This document shows, piece after piece, positions 1 through 12,105 of a DNA stretch of 64,000 nt (the first letter of the stretch is position 1; each line of letters starts with the position of its first letter). The position numbers were made by a program, and so were the translations under genes. The notes beneath the pieces were generated by a model. That model searched no databases. It was not told where the DNA came from and saw only the letters and a list, made by a program, of their open reading frames with translations. Origin of the DNA: Yponomeuta sedellus (Eukaryota; Arthropoda; Insecta; Lepidoptera; Yponomeutidae); assembly GCA_934045075.1 (NCBI GenBank), contig OW203721.1:382001-446000 (forward strand). The letters run 5' to 3'.

Positions 1-115
1 ATTGAAAAAAACTGACTCCACGAAAAACACTTCTCTGGAAAAACATTTTGTATAACTAAGTCCTTTTGCTATTCCGGAAAGCCGAAGATCCTAATAACAT
101 AAGGAGTAAACTGTT

Positions 116-370
116 TAAAAACCTATTTAGAGGCTAAAAAGTTCACCCATGCCGGGATTCGAACCCGCAACCTCTGGCTATCCGTGCCAGCGCTCTACCA
201 ATTGAGCCAATGGGCGACTCACCGGCATCAGTGAAATTTCGAACCTCAATTGGTAGAGCGCTGGCACGGATAGCCAGAGGTTGCGGGTTCGAATAGGTGA
301 AATTTTTAGCCTCTAAATAGGTTTTTAAATTTGTCCTTAGCACGGGTTAGTGCATTAAAAATAGTATAAT
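116..370 (+). mobile_element. SINE A, inverted-pair insertion with one TSD
   Basis: A minus-strand SINE A segment (about 116-246) is joined directly to a plus-strand SINE A segment (247-370) that carries the tail. The tRNA-like part shows an A-box-like region and a B box with gggttcgaat. The plus copy lacks about eight bases after its B box. The whole unit is flanked by a perfect 11-bp duplication, agtaaactgtt, at 105-115 and 371-381, so the inverted pair was apparently inserted in one event. The arms could fold into a hairpin of about 85 bp. Confidence 0.85.
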
Positions 371-381
371 AGTAAACTGTT

Positions 382-900
382 GTGCACTACAAAACCGAAA
401 TGTTTAATTCGAAGTATGCTACGAGCCAGCCTACACAGATTTCGGGTCGTAAATAGGCCCCTAAAACAACGGGGCACAAACGACTCACTTAAACCAAAAG
501 GAAAGAAAGAGCTTGCGCCCGCGCAGCCACCGCGGTGCTACAAATTGGTGCGGCCTAACATGGCTTTTTGTGCCCTTTCTGGTACACGCTCGACCTCGGC
601 TCGTGTGAAGGACGGCGGGCGAGCTTAGGGGCACTGGCGACAATTCCAGTGACAGTAGGAAAAATTTAATTATCAAAGGATTTCAAATTCCAGGTTTGAA
701 TCCTTTCAGGGTCGCCATCTAACATTTTTTTTCCATGTAATATCAGGATATTGTTGTAGGTTGGTTAATAGAATAGAAGGGAATAGAATATAATACGGAC
801 ATATAAGTTATTGTGTCCTCGTATATTGTATTAAGTCTACATTGTCCATTTGCTTATTCTATGTTAAGTGCTGTCTAAACATAAATAGATACATAGATAG
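382..900. other. No gene recognised
   Basis: Single-copy-looking sequence with a GC-richer patch at about 505-630. Short open frames overlap there on both strands without any recognisable domain. A weak B-box-like stretch lies near 690-715. Confidence 0.3.
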
Positions 901-904
901 AGAA

Positions 905-1115
905 CACTTTATGGCCGCTGCCGTAAAACCGAAGGTCTCGGGTTCGATGCCCGGCCGGGTCAAACTAGGAAACGAACTTTTCTAGTTTGTCTCGGATCTT
1001 GGATGTTATCTATGTATTAAATCTATCGTCGAGTTAGCACCTATAATACAAGTCATTTAGTTGTACTTAGTTTAGGGTTAACGAGATCTGTGTAATATGT
1101 CCATGAATATTTTAT
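905..1115 (+). mobile_element. tRNA-derived SINE F, 5' end degraded
   Basis: A B box within ggtctcgggttcgatgccc (about 931-950) is followed by a body ending near 'gtgtaatatgtccatgaat' and an AT-rich tail. The 5' tRNA half is not recognisable. Only one copy is seen in this window. Confidence 0.5.
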
Positions 1116-2445
1116 TTATTATTATTTATTGCACAAGCAGAAAAAGAATACAACCATGATTTCTTAAATCTAAGTAATGTTATACAATTGGCGGTCTTAC
1201 CGCTAAGAGCAGTCTCTTACATAAAGACAAGTTATTGTAGTAATGAGTTAACGACTAACGATAATATTAATTATAACACCTACACAACACAATCACTTAT
1301 TCTGGTCTTAAAATATTATGCGCTGTGCTATGGCAACTAGTCAAGGATTTCACACACAAGAAAAAAACAGTTATAGGCTATTTATCAAAGTCAAGTACAG
1401 AGGCCTCCAGCGGGAAATGAACCCACGATCACCATTTTGGTATTACTTCTGCAAATAATCGAGGATACCGCTTTCAACGATCTGTGCTCCATGAAACGAT
1501 TATTAAAACTTTTAGAGATTGAAGTCACAAGGAATAATCTCTTTGAAGATTTTCTTCGCGCACACTCGCAACTGCTGTCAGATTAAATTTCTCTGTGATC
1601 TTTCGCTAGTGCTCGGCCCCTGACAACATACGTGGCATGCTGCCTTGATGCAGACGATTGTCGCACCTACCCCACTGACATAAGGCATAATTTATGTTAC
1701 TAATGGCATCAGGAGGGTCCGAACAAAACTTTTTGGTTGTAACTTTTTAATTACGATTCCTTGGTGAGATTTTTTTTGAGCAGGTTTCAGTCACTTTTGA
1801 CACCGCGCTGCGAGATTCGATCATGTTCGTATTAAACACGGAGTGATTAGGCCCTATCAAACGTTTTTTAAATCTCTTTTTTCAAAGTTTCAATTGAAAC
1901 TTACTTTTGCGGCACACAGCAGACGTAGACTGAGTAAGATAGAGAAAGTGAAATTGATGAAATTGAAAATAGAAACATTGCATAAACACGTCACATTTCA
2001 GGGCGTACTCTCTCGCAGAAAGAGATAGGTATGCATAGCGTCTCTCTGAGAAATCTTTTCAAAGCCAGACAGACCCCTAAAATGTGCAATTCCTTAATAC
2101 TCCTCTTTCCTTACTTTTGTTTTCAGATCACACTTCTCGAAACTGAGCTCAGGTTAACATGATTTTATTAAATTTTAAATTAAACTTCTTAACCTACATG
2201 ATCTGGCAATGTCGCGTATGCCTACCTGAGAAACCCATAATTTGAAATACTTGTGGAGGTTTCAAACATTTATTTATTCAATACAAAAAATTACATCAAA
2301 CTTTATAGTACAAGCCTAATGCGACATGTGTTTAACAGAGTTAGTTTGCCAGTACTATAGAAGTGAAACTAATAAAGCTGTGTTAAAGTAATGGGCTCAC
2401 AAATGAACGCTGAGACTGCCATGTTAATGTGGATCCTCAATCCTC
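1116..2445. other. No gene recognised
   Basis: AT-rich non-coding sequence. A minus-strand B-box-like stretch at about 1403-1430 may be an old tRNA-derived SINE. Nothing else can be supported. Confidence 0.3.
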
Positions 2446-2450
2446 TATGA

Positions 2451-2802
2451 AGCGCTCGTGGCCTAGTCCAACCGAGTGATTGGAATCACTCACTTGAGTT
2501 AAGTAACAACAGGCGCGGTCAGGTGCAGGATGGGTGACAGTCCCGTGACTACTGCTTGTAGCATTTTTCCGAGCGCTTCCGTGCTTCGCAAGGCCTTTGG
2601 TGCCGGCTGTCATGTAATGGCAGTCGTTAAGCCATGTCAGAGACCTTATGGGCGGCTTGATAGCTTCTGAGAGTAAGGCTCACCACTGTCTTACAATCCT
2701 CCACCAACACGGACTTGGCCCTCATGGTGGAGTATGGCCTAACCTTGCGATGCATGAAGAGACCCGTGCCCTTGCAGTGGGGACATAAAAGGGTTGATAT
2801 CG
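2451..2802 (+). mobile_element. 5S-SINE, near full length
   Basis: It begins agcgctcgtggcctagtc and ends near gggttgatat. Its first ~120 bases resemble insect 5S rRNA (gtaacaacaggcgcggtca, then gatgggtgacagtcc in place of the 5S C box). The body has the family sequence 'gaagagacccgtgcc'. It is mildly diverged: a few bases are missing before 'gcgatgcatgaagag'. Confidence 0.8.
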
Positions 2803-2890
2803 AATCCTCTGTGTGAAACCTGATGGCCCAACTTAACAGTCCATAACAGTTGCGCGTTACTTGCTTATATCTTTTATAATAATTATGTAA
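2803..2890 (+). repeat. Extension shared with 36351-36440
   Basis: Directly after the 5S-SINE, about 85 bases (gatggcccaacttaacagtc ... cttttataat) recur after another 5S-SINE fragment at 36351-36440. This may be a longer subfamily end or a transduced flank. Confidence 0.6.
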
Positions 2891-3019
2891 ACTCTGTTAA
2901 CTAAGGACTTTGAAAAACTATCCACTTTTTCTCCATGATGGTTTAGACTGGACTTCTAGTTTAACTTGTCCCGTTCACTAAGCCGTAGTTTCTGTGTCAT
3001 TTTCTATATTCATTTTTAT

Positions 3020-3207
3020 TCTATATAGTATAAAAATGAATCGCTGAATGTGTTGGTAAGCGCAAATCTCGAGAGCTGCAGAACCGATTTCGCTTATTCT
3101 TTTTTTAGAATATTCCTTGAAGTACGAGGATGGTTCTTACGGAGAGAAAAATTTAAAAAAATAAAGAATCGACTACTAGGTAGTACGAAGTTCGCTGGAT
3201 CAGCTAG
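3020..3207 (+). mobile_element. Non-autonomous Helitron-like element, family 1
   Basis: It starts TCTATATAGTATAAAAATG and ends ...ggatcagCTAG|T, with a short imperfect hairpin (gtacgaagttcgctgg) just inside the 3' end. These are usual Helitron end features. Two relatives are at 13352-13533 and 30050-30233. It encodes no protein. Confidence 0.7.
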
Positions 3208-3209
3208 TT

Positions 3210-4925
3210 TTGAATAAAGTCTTTTTGATTCGATTTTGTTTGTTTTTCACAAAATCTCGTTCCAACTTTCACAATTCTTTCGGAATGTTTACGAAATTCT
3301 AAGCACATTTTCAAAAAGCTTTAACAAAGGGGCCCTCACACCAAATAAAATATCTAAACTTTCTTTCACTTTCTTCCGATGCAGTCGTTCATTTTTTTAT
3401 AGTATTCTAATCTTATACCTCCGTGGCATTGTCGACTGACAGTGTATCGGAATGACGGTAATAACTCTATTTAACTTGGAGTAACAAATGAGTCCATATA
3501 ATAGGACTTCCTGCATCTAGATAGTAATTTCTGTCGCTTAGTTGGGCCCGATTCCACTTTTCTCGGTAACTGTATCGCTTATTTCACCAGGAGCGAGGTT
3601 ATTTTAAAAAGATAAAAGCCGACTATTAAAAAACACTGTTGCTGAGGGCTTTCACGGGTTTTGATGCCCCTAAATAAGGAATTATATTAGTACTTATGTT
3701 AGAACTGGCTCTTAGCCTCAAAGCTGTGCCATTGGTATACCTATAATATAGCGGTTTACAAAACTAAGAACCTTGGTATGAGTAAACTTAATTGAAAATG
3801 CACAGTCTATCGCGTGCCTTAAGTAGTGTACAATATACATTCGTGATCATCATCACCGGCCCGTATTCATCCACAGCTGAACATACGCCTTCTGTAGGTA
3901 CTTTAGAGAAGCTCATCCTGCCGCTACCAGCAGTCTACCTCATACCATTGGTTCAGCTAGTAAGTGGGCATCATACTTTTCGGTGGCGAGTTTGATCTGT
4001 GGCAGTAGTGGTGAGCCCAATACTAATCGAACTTGATCATCTAATAACCTTGCCCGTTCCTTAGTACGCTGAACGACTTTCAGTTAGTGACCTACACTGA
4101 CAGTGTCCACGTTTTGCCGTAAAAGCGAGATCCGCTCGTTGAAGATGTCTTTAGGTTCTAAAGATTAAAAAAGGAGGAAAATCTGGTGCTGAACAGTGTT
4201 CGCTCGTTATACTGCGTTCATTAGGGACGCGCCGAACCGAATCGGTCATGGAAAAATTCGATGCAACTTGGCTCGTTTCGCTCGACTCTGCTCTAAGGGA
4301 TGTCTTACTGATGTATGCTTCTATGATAGCTGGCGGAGTGGTGGCCACACAGGCCGCGACTCGTGACAGCCGGTCGTGAGCGCGGCTTTCCCCGGCCTGT
4401 GCTGTGCACGGCTAGAGATAGATGGGCACTTGATGAGATGAGGCGTTGTACCTATCTATCTGCTGATGAGCCGTCTAAGCTGGGGTACTGTCGGCAGCTG
4501 ACGACGCTTTGGAACGTTCTTAGGGCATACAGTTGAAGTCGGTTATTCAAATCGACGTGCAGTCGAGCTTATCAAAAATAGAAAACAACAAACTTGAAAT
4601 GGGTAACCTTATTGCTATCAGCAATAAGGCCGCCAATTGTGTTTTATCTTTTGTATGTGCTGCTTCTGTAACTGTTTTTCCAGTATACAATAATAGATAG
4701 AATTTTTTTATCTTATCTTATCTAGTCAGGTCTAAGTAAATTGGGGCAGTTTAGCATTTAACTCCATATTCACGACTTAACCTCTTATCTGCGAAATAAT
4801 CTAAGAGGAGATTGTAAAGCGAAATTCTAATAGTAAAAATGTAATTGTAAAAGCTTCTCAGCTGTGTTTTTACTATACAGGAACGCTACAAACATTAATA
4901 TTAATTACTTCTTAGCAGCCTATGC
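3210..4925. other. No gene recognised
   Basis: Non-coding. About 3845-3905 is a diverged fragment of the 'cactgctggacatag' type of dispersed repeat. A GC-richer stretch at 4340-4510 has no recognisable frame. Confidence 0.3.
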
Positions 4926-4985
4926 ACTTTTTCTTCTTCTTCAGGCTATATTAGTCCACTGCTGGACATAGCCTATAATACTAGA
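4926..4985 (-). repeat. 'cactgctggacatag' repeat end
   Basis: cttcttcttcaggctatatt followed by gtccactgctggacatagcc matches the copy at 32017-32100 and the end of 44055-44290 in reverse. I read these as 3' ends of a LINE-like family. Confidence 0.5.
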
Positions 4986-4989
4986 TCTG

Positions 4990-6690
4990 GATTAAAACAA
5001 ACAGCTGTCTCACGACAGCATATCTAATATCAAGAAATTTGTTTCTACAGTGGTAGGTACGGGAACTGATCGATATAAAATCAAAAGACAAACTTCCTTA
5101 GAAAATATAAACAATAATATCCGCGGGAAATCTTCTCAATTTTCGCGGCTAACGCTCCGCCATCTTGAAAACTGCCTGCGCGGGCGCAGCATACAATACT
5201 AGAGTAGTACCACATACATATGACCATCTGGTCACTTAACCGCGGACATTACTGTAGGAGTACTAAGGCCACCAGCTCACCATCTTTAGTCCTGACTCTA
5301 CGAACGAGTTCAAAACTTATTTGATCGGTCGTTCAACCGCGTCGGTCGGACGACTCGCTCGCTCCCATAGCTCCGTCCCCCTCTATCAGACCGTTAAGGT
5401 TCTAAGTTATGGAATTCCGAAGTTTCCCCCTCTCCCTGGAGGCTGCGTGCGCAATAGAGTACTTACGTCCACACGAGTTTTGCTTCACTATTTCTAATGC
5501 GTGACATGTAGTTATGTACGTAGGTAAGTATTACTGGTATCGTGTGGACTTTCTTGGAAGTTATACAATAACAAAAAGCTTTGTTTCTGAGGGCGATGTG
5601 TCGGTCAAGCTGGTGATCGTGGCTCGTCGAGAGGGCGGGTTCTAAGCCCGAGGACTAGGCCTGTACGCTACATGAGGGTGTAATTAGTTTTAGAATCAAA
5701 TCAGGGCCTTACCATTGTTTGTGTACGTATTAGATCTCAATGAGATATTTACGATCGGACACTATGGTTGACATGTTGTGTTCATTTAATTGTAGCCTAG
5801 AAGCTTTGATCCATGTGCGCTAGACTTGTACCTATCATTGTACTACAATACACTAATTGCTACGTACCAGGACCTCGATAATGGTCCTGTAAGTACCTAG
5901 TTGGAATGGTGGGCGTGCCACGTGTAATCGAGCTCGCCCAGTTTACCCGTTTTCCAAATAAAGTGAAACAATTCGAGTTTTCTGAGATTTAGAAATAAAA
6001 CCCAGAGTTTCTTTGAGTAGATACATTCACAAATTTTCCTATTTGTCGCAGTAGTACTCACATTTATAGTATTGCATATCACCACGCCAGAAAAAGCACG
6101 TTTTTGAGCACGATTAGACTAGATTTAAACTCTTTTAATTTTACTTACCAGAAAAAAAGCCTCACTGAATTGTTCACATACCTGAGGCTCGAAATCGCAA
6201 ATCCGCGTTATATATAACTCTCCCTTCCTGAGAGAAGGCCGTGCAACTTCATAACTATAGCCCCAACCTAACCTGTAGACAACTTCTAAACTGGACCTCT
6301 GTAATGGCCTGCTCTGTGTCTTAGAAAATTAATTGGAGTCGAGCCGAGCAATGGCCGCTGCTGCCAAATGGAATGTGTTGGGATACTTCATTTGCGTTTT
6401 TTGCACCGTCCAAATGTTAAAACGTTGTTCTTGGCACCTTGTATGTTGTAACACGACTCGACTTATTGATCGCCGATCGGCCGCCATTATGCGCCGATCA
6501 CGACTGGGATAGGGATCTTTAGCTTCTCTACGAGGAAAAAACTGAGCTATTCAAATTAGTATCGAATTATTGGACACGTGTTTTTCACGGGTATCACTTA
6601 GACGATCCGCAAAAAATGTCGGTTTTGGTCAGCTTCGAAATCTTGTCAGTCACCAATGACCAGCACAATGAGCGAAGTGTTCACAAAAAG
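4990..6690. other. No gene recognised
   Basis: Non-coding, with no repeat match inside this window that I could follow. A GC-richer segment lies at about 5230-5480. Confidence 0.3.
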
Positions 6691-6696
6691 CTTTCC

Positions 6697-6829
6697 AATT
6701 GATGTGCTGAAAATGCCAAACTGAAGAGCAGAAAATTCCATATAGATCAGCAGAAGAATTACCAATTGGTTAGCACAAGAATCCAAATTGATGAGCAGAA
6801 AATTGCAAATTGATCACCAGAAAATTCGC
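6697..6829 (+). repeat. Degenerate 22-bp minisatellite, about 6 units
   Basis: Units resemble aattgatgagcagaaaatt plus a short spacer. Spacing is 21-24 bases and units are substituted throughout. Related words (ccaatgaccagcacaatgag) precede the array, so it may have been longer. Confidence 0.7.
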
Positions 6830-6839
6830 TAAGAAAATT

Positions 6840-7325
6840 GATTAGTGGGAATAATTAATGGTATCTACTTTATAATAGAAGTTTCCCACGATACCTTAGG
6901 ATTTATGGTTCATTAATTAGATGCGAAATGAGGAAATTTATTGATAAAATTTTAACACAAATATTTGGAATCCAATGAAAATAAAAATCAAGCGTACATT
7001 CTTAATAGTGAACCGAAAATGAACTATACTTATTAAACCAAATGAGTCAACAAAAAGTTATGTAAATGGAAAATTGTTATTTCAAAGTAAGGTGGTGATT
7101 GATTTCAAAAGTTTTATATTTTTCAAGTTGATCCCGCCAACGTCGTTTTGCCTATTCTCAGGCCTATTAAATATACATAAAAAGAAACATGAAAATCGGT
7201 AAAGCCATTTTGGAGGTCTTCGATAACAAACAGCGTGACACGACATTTTTATACATTAGATTTATGATTACATTTAATACATTTTCTGAAGAAAAACAAC
7301 GTAAGACACTTAAGTGCCTGAAGTG
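6840..7325. other. No gene recognised
   Basis: AT-rich non-coding DNA without visible internal repeats. Confidence 0.3.
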
Positions 7326-7329
7326 TTTG

Positions 7330-7446
7330 AATACCTCTGCGCTCAAAATTGCCAATCCGCGGTGGGCACGTGTAATAATTAAGCCCAAACCCTCTCTCTC
7401 AGCAAAGACCTGTGCCCTGCAGTGGGACGTTGATAGGCTACGTAGA
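7330..7446 (+). repeat. Dispersed repeat H
   Basis: Contains attgccaatccgcggtgggc, then a pyrimidine-rich ctctctctcag and cctgtgccctgcagtgggac. Other copies: 10640-10745, 26132-26228, 43200-43316, 49918-50030, 50063-50165 and 57522-57630. The open frame crossing it (7189-7569) is incidental. Confidence 0.7.
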
Positions 7447-7449
7447 AAA

Positions 7450-9135
7450 AGGTTTTGTGACATGAACAGTACTTACAAAACAACCGACGGCGACCTTAAT
7501 GATATGAGCAATTTCTTCCATTCAGCTAGATCTATTATCTTGTTATCGAAGCTCGTTGTAGATTCATAGACTATTTGACATCTAAAGACTCTGACCATAA
7601 GTCTCGCTGGTGTTTAGCCAACTAATTAATGCCATCAGCAACTGGTTCCGTTTCGTATCGGTTGGTTTTATGCAAATTGTCATTAATGTCGTATCACAAA
7701 TGAGACGTATTTTTTATATTGAATTTAATCCTTTTTGCGCTGGGAATAAGCACCTTTGGCCGTTTCCGAGGCTTTGAAGCTAATGGCAAGCATTTATGTT
7801 AAGCTCTAAAAAACATAAATTAAAGGTAATTATTTGCCGTAGTTTTGGCTACTAAAACACACTTAAAAGTTTCATTTTATAAGCATAGAGCATAAAAATT
7901 AATATTAGCGCAGTAAAAATAAAATTTTAGCCACATGACTAGTTTTTAGGTAGGTTAGTTACCTACCTACTTAACATGTATCAGCTTAATTTGAAATCTA
8001 AGTTGGAAAACCCTGTCGCTTGTGAAACCTCCTCAAGATAATCTGAATTATCAGAAGCTCTACCACAGTATAAATCATATCTCTACACAGAAAAACTATT
8101 AATTGTAAAAGCATGTTGTCTGTTTGCGAATACTATTTGCAAATAAATATGTAGCTGTACTACATATTTTACCTATTTTCGCCGTTATGTAGTGTTCAGG
8201 TCTAGGGCTACGGTGTAGAAACAATCCAGCCGGCCGCTCTAATATACGTCGGCAGCTCATCAACCTTTCTAAGTCGCCCGTAATTAAACTGAGTAGTGTG
8301 TTCACGTGAACACAGCCGTAAAGACTAACGTACTGTACTACGCACTTAGGGCTCCTCCTTACAAGGCTAGGTAGGAATTTAGGTACTGTTCTAAGAATAT
8401 TCTAGTTCTGTAGCCACAAGCCGCGGTTTGAATCTCCTATAGGGAACTTCTAGGTATATATAAGACTTAGGTACATTTTGATTTTTCTACACATTGCCTC
8501 TGGATGTAAGGATTTACCTGTGGCCAAAAAATACTCATAGGTTTTGGAAAATTGAATTTTAGGTTACCTGACATGCAGACGCGGCAGTCTTGTGAAACTC
8601 TACAGAAAACAGAACTGCGCAGTGACGAAATGCTCGGCCGAGCTCCTGTGCAAAACAATTCCAATATAACGCCGTCTACGTATTAATTAAAATAGTCGTA
8701 AAACGTAAACAAATCGAACCAAATGAGGGCAAGTCAGCGAGCATGACGTAATTCCTACTTGCTTGACCAGCCGTCAGAGAACTGGCGACCATTAGCTTGA
8801 TACCACTTAGTAGGAGTACTAGACTACCAAATGAGTCACTTGATGCGATACTATGTTCGAATCCTTATAAGGCTTGCGGTGATACTGAGAGGCTGTGTGG
8901 AGAGAGCTGTAGGAATGCGAGGCTTAAGTTCTAGGTGTAAAGTGCATAATGCTTTGCCGGTAATCTAGGAGTTTATTAGATAGCCTGATTAGGCAACTAA
9001 AACAGGCAGGTATTAAAGATATCTACAGTTAAACGCAGTATGTTTAAATTGTCAGATTGAGTCTTCAACCACTGCTATAGTTATTTCTACCTACACAAAG
9101 CGATTTCTATTTTAGATCTAAATAAATATTTATTC
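7450..9135. other. No gene recognised
   Basis: AT-rich non-coding DNA. A possible tRNA-like word, atgttcgaatcc, lies near 8852 but no cloverleaf is apparent. Confidence 0.3.
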
Positions 9136-9142
9136 ATTAAAG

Positions 9143-9419
9143 CTGTTTTTATACGGATTTTACTCGTTTATTACATAATTAAAACTGTTTTTATACGGAT
9201 TTATGCTCGTTTATTACATTTTTACAATTTTCCAACGTTTCGGCACTTTTTCAGGTGCCGTGGTCCCGGATGACTGAGGTGACATTCGTTTATTACATTT
9301 TTACAATTTTCCGACGTTTTGGCACTTTTTCAGCTGCCGTGGTCTCGGATGACAATAAACGAGTAAAATCCGTATAAAAACTGCTTTAATTATGTCTAGT
9401 GCTCGTGTTAACCTTAGAA
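9143..9419. mobile_element. Fold-back element G, rearranged copy
   Basis: The left end (ctgtttttatacggatttta, present twice) is inverted at the right end (9362-9381). The centre holds two direct copies of about 75 bp with 'ggcactttttcag' and 'tgccgtggtc'. The right flank 'gtctagtgctcgtgttaacc' is shared with the second G copy at 32558-32757. Confidence 0.65.
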
Positions 9420-10635
9420 AATACTTAACATTTATTATTTTATTAAAGAGTATGTGAAGGGAATCAATATTGATTATTTTTGTTCTGAAAATAATGAAAG
9501 GTAGGTACGCAGTAAGCAAGCGGCTAACTACTTTCCATTTTTTTATCCACTGCATAGTCTTGGCGTTATTGCGTACCAAACGGGCTTCAGTGTGAACTGC
9601 TGTGTGAACAGTTGTTTACGAGTAATTAAATGTTTTCGTGACATGACTCAAATTATTCAAATAGGCGTCAAAATTTGAAATGTTGACGTGCAGGCGACTG
9701 TATTTACATTAAAATAATATTTTTCAAAGCAAAATTTAATAATTTCCAATAAAGGTAAAACTGTTTTATAAAATGCAGACAGGTTAATAAAAAACAGGCC
9801 AGTGTGAGTCGGACTCTCGTACCAAGTGTTCCGTACCATCATGAACATAATAATACTTATTTAGGAAAAATATGATTATTTCATTTAGTTGAAGTTTTTC
9901 CTCTGTGTTAAATAGATACCGCTTTTGCTTTAGACTAGTTCGTATTTTAAAGTAATGCCGCGCCATCTAGTTTAAAAGAAAAACAACTCACTCGTTCTTA
10001 GCTCTTATAACTCAGCGCCATCTATAAGTTAGCTTGCAAACTAAAACGCCACATTTCTCATGATCACTTGGTGTAGTACTACCATGTTGCGCTAGGTGGC
10101 GCTGTCTTTAGTTTCCTCGCAAGGGGAAACCGATGTACGGTCAATAACGTTGTTGTGTTTACACTATAGATGGCGTTGCAAGTTTCGAAAGCTTGAAGAA
10201 GTTGATTTGATAAAAGTTTAAATAAATAGAAAACTGAGATTCAAAGTTTAATTGTGTAAGAAAGTTAAGTTTGTGTTCTAGGATTAATTCCAAATCAAAT
10301 GAGGTTTAAGTATCATCACAAATTCACTGACCTGTTTGAAAATTTCGGATGTCTCTAGCTCGCGGCTCTTTACTATACAGGGTTATTTTAAATGCGTAGT
10401 TCTTGAAACACTAATTAGACTTTCTGATTTTCAATAACCCATGTTCTGTAAGTTTTTCTCAGGTGAATATTTTGTGAGGTAACTTTATCAGTTTTTGTTA
10501 GCAATACCAAAGTCGCAGTTTCTTTTAAATCATTGTCTTACCTAGAATGATGTTCAATTCATTTAACATATAGTTTTAATCCATCAGCACCATTGCAATG
10601 CATAAAAAAACAGTAAAACAACCTAAACCAAATCG
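9420..10635. other. No gene recognised
   Basis: AT-rich non-coding DNA. 'gcgccatct'-type words at 9962 and 10015 and 'ggtggcgctgtc' near 10096 may mark an old repeat. Confidence 0.3.
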
Positions 10636-10639
10636 TTAC

Positions 10640-10745
10640 GCAGTGTTCCTTCGCGCTTAAAATTTCCAATTCGTTGTGGGCCGAGCAAATCTCTCTCTAT
10701 AAGAGAAGACCTGTGCCTAATAGCGGGAGGAACAGGCTGCTATGT
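10640..10745 (+). repeat. Dispersed repeat H, diverged
   Basis: aaatttccaattcgttgtgg followed by ctctctctataagagaagac and cctgtgcc matches repeat H in order and spacing, with many substitutions. Confidence 0.55.
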
Positions 10746-11077
10746 TTATGACTAGTTTATGAATTTTTAAGGCTGCCAGATTTTTATATTAAATTTAAAA
10801 ATACAAATTTTAAAAGTAGCATTTACAAATACCCTGTACGTCTAGAAACGTGACGACCAACGACAATAAACCTTTACTTTTTGTCCACTCACCAGATATT
10901 TTGTAAGAACGTCGATGAATGTGTTTTTAACGACCAGAAAAAAGCGTACACACCCAACACATCCCCGTTATTATGGCACTTTATTCACGTTGCATGTACT
11001 AGTTAGGTGCGACGCTTATTAAGGGGCCTCCCGGAGTTAAATAGAGGCACCAAGAAAACAAACAGAACATGAACTCA

Positions 11078-11155
11078 AGCTTATATCCCAGAGGGGTAGG
11101 CCGAGACCAGGAACAGCCACTTGCCACGATCCTGACAGATCACCTTCGCTTCAGT
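11078..11155 (+). repeat. Dispersed repeat J fragment
   Basis: cagaggggtaggccgagacc and ttgccacgatcctgacagat match the J copies at 17195-17338 and 26399-26577. The 3' part is missing. Confidence 0.65.
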
Positions 11156-11218
11156 CACAAAGAAAATCCATTAGAAAAAGCTCCTTATGTTATTTGTTAA
11201 CTAAATCCTGGAATCAGT

Positions 11219-11262
11219 AAGATAAGATAAGAATATTTTTTGTTGTACACGAGGAAATAATT
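11219..11262 (-). mobile_element. LINE 3' tail of (TTATC)n type
   Basis: aagataagataagaatattt followed by tgttgtacac reads, on the minus strand, as a LINE 3' end with a TTATC-type tail. A second tail is at 33037-33080. Confidence 0.5.
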
Positions 11263-11329
11263 TTTTTTGTGAAAAGAGAAAGTTATTCTGGAATTAAGCA
11301 GTGTGTAGTGGTTACCGAAAGTTTTGCAA

Positions 11330-11420
11330 ATGTCCCAAGCACTGTAGCGTCCGAATAGTCTCTTTATCTTCACCCACCTAGTGTGAGTGACGGTACCACT
11401 GGACGGAGTCTATTACTCAT
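11330..11420 (+). repeat. Dispersed repeat D
   Basis: cactgtagcgtccgaatagt ... tagtgtgagtgacggtacca recurs at 18005-18100 (plus) and 23651-23735 (minus). The ends 'tagcgtcc' and 'ggacg' are loosely inverted. Confidence 0.55.
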
Positions 11421-11977
11421 TATGTAAATGCCAACACCAAAGTTTTCTTTTTCAAAACCTTAAATTATATCTTCTTTATGATTGGACACCTCACATTTCA
11501 ACTTTACGATCATGTTTTTGTAATATTATTAGTATGTGTTTATGTGTTATACTTAAAATTGTCACAATATTTAAACTTTGCAATTCTAAACTAAACGCGT
11601 TAGCGGACTCCTTAATCCCGTCTTAAAAAAATATTAAAAGAGTCAATATTGTCCACAAAAAGTGAATTTCTAAAATCAATGCGATAGATGACTTTATTTG
11701 TTGGACGTTGGTAAACTTTTGACGTAACACCCAAGTTGTCAACGGGAATAGTTATTTAAAATATTAAAAATTAAGATCTGTTTTGGTATAACTTGTTTTT
11801 CGAGAAAATAGATGGATTTCGAAAGCCTGGGTCGAATATTTGGTATTGGGCTGCTTTAATAAATTATGGAAACACAAAATAAGAAACGACATGCACGGAA
11901 GTACGTCATGAATTGAGATTCTACGAACTGTGAGTTTCTAGTGATACGACTATTTTAATAAACAAAACTAAAAAACT

Positions 11978-12090
11978 ATTTTTTTTAATGCACTAACCCG
12001 TGCTAAGGACCATTTCTGGCGCGGATAGCCAGAGGTCGCGGGTTCGAATCCCGGCATGGGTGGAATATTTTAGCCTCTAAATAGGTTTTT
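11978..12090 (-). mobile_element. SINE A with inverted 5' part and TSD
   Basis: Read on the minus strand, the sense tail (ccttagcacgggttagtgca) is preceded by an inverted internal segment holding the B box (gggttcgaatcccggcatgg on plus) and 'tagcctctaaatagg'. A/T-rich duplications, aaaactaaaaaact at 11964-11977 and the same with one extra a at 12091-12105, flank the unit. This matches a 5' inversion made during insertion. Confidence 0.75.
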
Positions 12091-12105
12091 AAAACTAAAA
12101 AAACT

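Noticed and set aside
7167..7569. 126-codon plus and 98-codon minus frames
   Set aside because: Both cross dispersed repeat H and overlap each other; no protein similarity is recognised.
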